Source of the DNA: Cryptomeria japonica
Taxonomy: Eukaryota; Streptophyta; Pinopsida; Cupressales; Cupressaceae
Direction: 5' to 3'
Length of the DNA stretch: 64,000 nucleotides
NCBI RefSeq assembly: GCF_030272615.1
Contig: NC_081414.1
Span: 233,540,733-233,604,732, forward strand
Notes under the pieces: generated by a model
Seen by the model: the letters and a program-made list of their open reading frames with translations, nothing else
Databases searched by the model: none
What the model was told of the DNA's origin: nothing
Made by a program: the position numbers and the translations under genes
In this document: positions 61,001 through 64,000 of the stretch, in pieces
Position numbering within the stretch: the stretch's first letter is position 1
Layout of the letters: every line of letters starts with the position of its first letter

Positions 61001-61690
61001 CCTCCATATAAATATTACACTAGATGTCCAACAAAATTAACATGTAAAAAAATTCTTAAAAGTTCTGTATTAACTTATATACCTAAATGGTGTTGAGTCC
61101 AAATATTCTAAAATACAAAAAAAGAAAAAAGAGAAAAACATATAGCATTATCTTTAGGAATATTATTTAAAATTATAAAGTTAAATATTTATATTTATTT
61201 TAAAAATAAGACAATTTTTTAATTTAAGCTTTACTTTAAATTTTGAGTAGAAATATATTTTATAAATAGAAATAGGTTAAAGGAATATGAGTATTAAGTA
61301 AATCATAAGGTGGAAATAAAACTTGTCAATATGTTAGAGAGTTAAAATAGATACTTGATGGTGGTATCTTTTATTATTAGATAAAAATACAAACTTATTA
61401 GATTTAAAAATCAAACAACAATCTAGCCATTCCAATCTCATTTATTCTTATTAAATAGTATACACAATCTTATATAATAATATTTCATTATATAATGAAG
61501 GCGACCATCCTTTAAAAAAACAATTTTTTGTTGTTGTGAGTTTAGCTATGTCTTGAGGGAAAACAATTGTAAGTATATTTTGAAAGTGAAAATTATATTT
61601 TCTATACAAAAATATGAGAAATAAAATATAAATATCTAAGCATAGTTAGCAATTAATGTGAAATTAATACCATAAGATGAGAAATATAAT
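58100..61690 (+). mobile_element. RTE-like LINE copy B, decayed
   Basis: Longer of two related copies. RT motifs at 58690-59000 (CFVDFK, VKQGCPLSPT, LYANDVILL as the Y-x-D-D relative), YKYLGLDFHNKL at 59178 and later pol debris with WPKLIMEQEL (59575) to about 60300. The 3' region (60955-61690) matches copy A. Stops are frequent. The right end abuts a minus-strand LINE. Confidence 0.7.
58640..60300 (+). pseudogene. LINE reverse transcriptase and C-terminal region
   Basis: RT motif A CFVDFKxAFD, then SECFVSDMDVKQGCPLSPT (motif B) and LYANDVILL with Asn for Asp at the first catalytic position of YADD (motif C). EFVDGYKYLGLDF is the thumb entry typical of this LINE type. The rest is interrupted by stops every 30-60 codons. 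Confidence 0.75.
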
Positions 61691-62099
61691 GTTTTTGATT
61701 AAGCAAAAATAGGTTTTGAGGGGACCCGAAACCCCGTACATCATTTCCAAAGATAGAACAATAGAGAATCTAGACCAACATTAACAACAACAAAAACAGA
61801 ACGGGCTGCAAGAGATAAGGATGGAAAAAACATAGCATCCAGAGGAGAAGACAACAAAAAACCAACGAGGAACTGGCAAAAAACAACAAAAAACAATGAC
61901 CCAGCTACATGAAAATATTGAGACTATCAGTAGCCTCTTTCTCCAGCATTAACATGGTCTTTGTAGCTTCCTTGAGGTCAAGAAGATCCTAAGGCATAGG
62001 AACCTCCACAGCCTTGGTGCTTTGTCTAGTCCTCCTCGTGGAGCAAGGGATATCCTTGGAGCTAGAGACCCAAACATCCATCTTCAAATCCACAAAGCT

Positions 62100-63420
62100 C
62101 CTTTAATTGTGCATTTTCTCCAATCTAGCCACCATAGCCGACATATTGGTAGAAGACACTCTCAGCATAGACGCACTATTTTCCATGATCTTCTTGAGGG
62201 CAATCTCAATTTTCTGCATCTTCAAGTTGATCTCCCCAAACCTTTCATCATATATGTACTTAAAAAGCTCTATAGCTTCACCATTTTTCTGAAGGCAGTC
62301 CAACATCATTCTTTTTTCATCTTATTTCCACAGGGAACACTCTTTGCTTTCAGAAAAACTTCCTTTCCTTTGTTCCTTAGTCCTCACTTGGCCCTCTTTC
62401 TCCACGATCCCTTCAATCCTTTCCAATTTAGCTAAGGAAGTTCTTTGCTTAATGCACAAGGTCTCAATTTCATGAAACACCCATAGTTGGAAACGGTATA
62501 GATCAACCGAGGCACTTCTAATAGTTCCCAAGATATCGAACATCATTTCTAGTTTGTCTTGTAAGTCCTGGGAATCCAAGTCCATTGGTTTTGATTCCTA
62601 GTTTGCAGAAACTTTAGGATGTTGCTTATCCCTAGAATCAGAATTAGATAAAATAATTCTCTTACCCTTCCCCTTGTGCTTCACCTTTCTAGTAGAGGTT
62701 TCCTCCTTCAATGAGATATCATTGTTAATCTTGGGGATTCTAACCCTCTTCTTAGGGGAGTTAGAGGTGGCAGCCTTGTCATTAGACTCAGAATCATCTG
62801 AACCATCACTACGGATATACTGCTCCTCTTTATCATCTAGAATAGCCTTAAACTTGTTAACCCCTAGCTTCCAAATGCTCATAAATTAAAAGGATTAACC
62901 ATTGATGAGACAAAGGGCTCGACTTAGGGTTCTTAATGTGGTCAGTCGGACAGTCATTAAGCAAAGAAACCAACTAAAAGGGAAAGGAAACCTTATTCCC
63001 ATATCTAAAATGATTCAGTAACACAAAAAGGTAGCTATAAACTTTAGTAAATCTCCCATCAATAGTAACAAATTCCATTATCACTTTCAACATTTTATGC
63101 CAGAATCTTTTTACTTGGTTGGGAATGAAGTAAGTCCTATCATTCTTGACAAGCCTCTCCTTTTCATCTTTGTTCTTGGGAAAGGTCTTCACCGCATTGT
63201 TAGATAATTTTCTATCCCTGAAGAATTTGACCCCTTCTGTCGATAGCCCTGTCACCTCCGCAATCAGCTTCTCATCCAAATTCATCCTCTACCCAAACAG
63301 GGTGACTCTCTTCTTATTCCATCCCTTGATGAAGAGTTTGGAAACCTAGTCCTTTTTCCCATGTAGCTTCTCCATATAACCAGTTATCCCCCCTTTCTGT
63401 AATCTTCTCCAAACTTTTTG
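62100..63420 (-). pseudogene. Conserved retroelement-linked ORF (basic, coiled coil), broken
   Basis: On the minus strand from about 63420: KLFIKGWNKKRVTLFG, NLDEKLIAEVTGLSTEGVKFF, RDRKLSNNAV, VTIDGRFTKVYSY and LLNHFRYGNKVSFPF, then basic clusters KKRVRIPK and KHKGKGKR (possible nuclear signals) and heptad-like helices to 62100. The IAEVTGL...FFRDRK and Y.LLNHFRY pattern recalls a repeat-linked family of unknown function common in plant genomes, from memory. TAG/TAA codons and frame changes interrupt it. It may be an ORF1-like nucleic-acid-binding protein. Confidence 0.5.
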
Positions 63421-63739
63421 ATCCTTCTTCCAACCTTCACAACTAGTCGGCTCATTCCTGTTAATATTGTCCCCATGGTTTTAGCAATTTTAGCCACACC
63501 TCCTTTGCCAGATAAAATATCAACTCTGCAAAAAACAACAAAGAGTAGCAGAGTTGACATGGAGAAAGCACTTAATCGCCCAGAAAGCGTGTGGGGTAGT
63601 CCACCTCATGCAATCTAGAAACTTCCCGCCAGCTCGACCATCATTAATGATACAGCTCAATCTAAAGGCAATCATGAGATAACAAGGGAGCAACCTTTCC
63701 ATTTATATGATCAAAAAATAATTTATCCTTAACCTCTAA

Positions 63740-64000
63740 GGACATATTGCTTTCACCTTGCCACATAAAAGGGCCTGATAACTTAACTCCTAAGTTAGCA
63801 AAAGTGTCGGCAACCTTGTTTGCTCCCTATATGTATGCACTATAACACACCTATCAAAGCCTTGAATAATCTTAAGGGCTCTAATAATAATATTTTTAAT
63901 TTTACAAGAAGGCTTAGCCAAACCTTTTAGGCAATTGATAATGTTTAAGGAATCCCCTTCTATCCAAACTTTTTAAATTGCAATTTCTCAATGATAACAA
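63740..64000 (-). pseudogene. RNase H C-terminus of plant LINE
   Basis: Minus-strand frames give GFDRCVIVHTYRE and, after a frame change, VADTFANLGVKLSGPFMWQG: the H-x-Y-R-E-x-N-x-V-A-D-x-L-A-N-x-G motif of the RNase H domain at the end of plant LINE ORF2. The start is outside the window. Confidence 0.7.

Larger units (their letters stand above)
61692..64000 (-). mobile_element. Minus-strand LINE, 3' part (continues past window)
   Basis: On the minus strand the end is GTACGGGGTTTCGGGTCCCC, then TCAAAACC and CTTAATCAAAAAC, shared with the LINE in the NLR intron. Upstream are a conserved ORF and, at the window edge, an RNase H tail. The insertion point lies in the 3' region of LINE copy B: flank GAGAAATATAATG (61679-61691) also occurs at 56953 in copy A. 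Confidence 0.65.

Overview
The window is AT-rich plant nuclear DNA with very low gene density. It holds one recognisable host gene, spread over about 10 kb, inside decayed and nested retrotransposons. The NLR architecture, a 6-kb intron, several ages of LTR elements and scattered PPR pseudogenes suggest a large-genome plant, most likely a gymnosperm such as a conifer. That placement is an inference; nothing here fixes the species. I saw no rRNA, tRNA, CRISPR array or bacterial-type operon.

Layout. 1-4704: 3' end of a large LTR retrotransposon with a 1309-bp LTR, carrying a complete-bordered short copia-type element at 861-3315 (463-bp LTRs, 5-bp target duplication). 4705-8870: remnants of an endonuclease/exonuclease/phosphatase (EEP) domain and an RPA-like zinc ribbon, a hairpin, and a minus-strand gene fragment. 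8959-10990: GC-rich, LTR-like, non-coding block. 11250-21660: an NLR gene with a promoter, RPW8/HeLo-like N-terminal exons, NB-ARC exon, LRR exon and an extra C-terminal alpha/beta exon. Its long intron contains a LINE-type insertion with an 18-bp target duplication. The N-terminal exons carry an in-frame TGA and a phase conflict, so the gene is probably broken or expressed only from its NB-ARC part.

21700-24300: repeats, a minus-strand PPR pseudogene and a copia LTR fragment. 24700-35638: a Ty3/gypsy chromovirus (RT, RNase H, integrase, chromodomain, all with stops), interrupted by a truncated copia element (itself interrupted by a minus-strand LTR) and by a solo LTR with a 5-bp target duplication. 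36292-36588: a MITE with 15-bp perfect terminal inverted repeats and an 8-bp target duplication. 40780-42870: a plus-strand PPR pseudogene with a LINE fragment inside.

44700-54235: three levels of nesting. A decayed copia element has its 5' LTR split by an LTR-like insertion, which is split in turn by a complete-bordered minus-strand element (45511-50095). That element has gag, CCHC and protease but no integrase, RT or RNase H, and belongs to the same family as the element at 861-3315. 55100-61690: two diverged copies of an RTE-like LINE. 61692-64000: minus-strand LINE 3' region with an RNase H tail and a conserved basic/coiled-coil ORF.

Apart from the NLR, the sequence is mobile-element sediment. 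The most informative parts are the two related non-autonomous LTR elements, the MITE and the unusual NLR.
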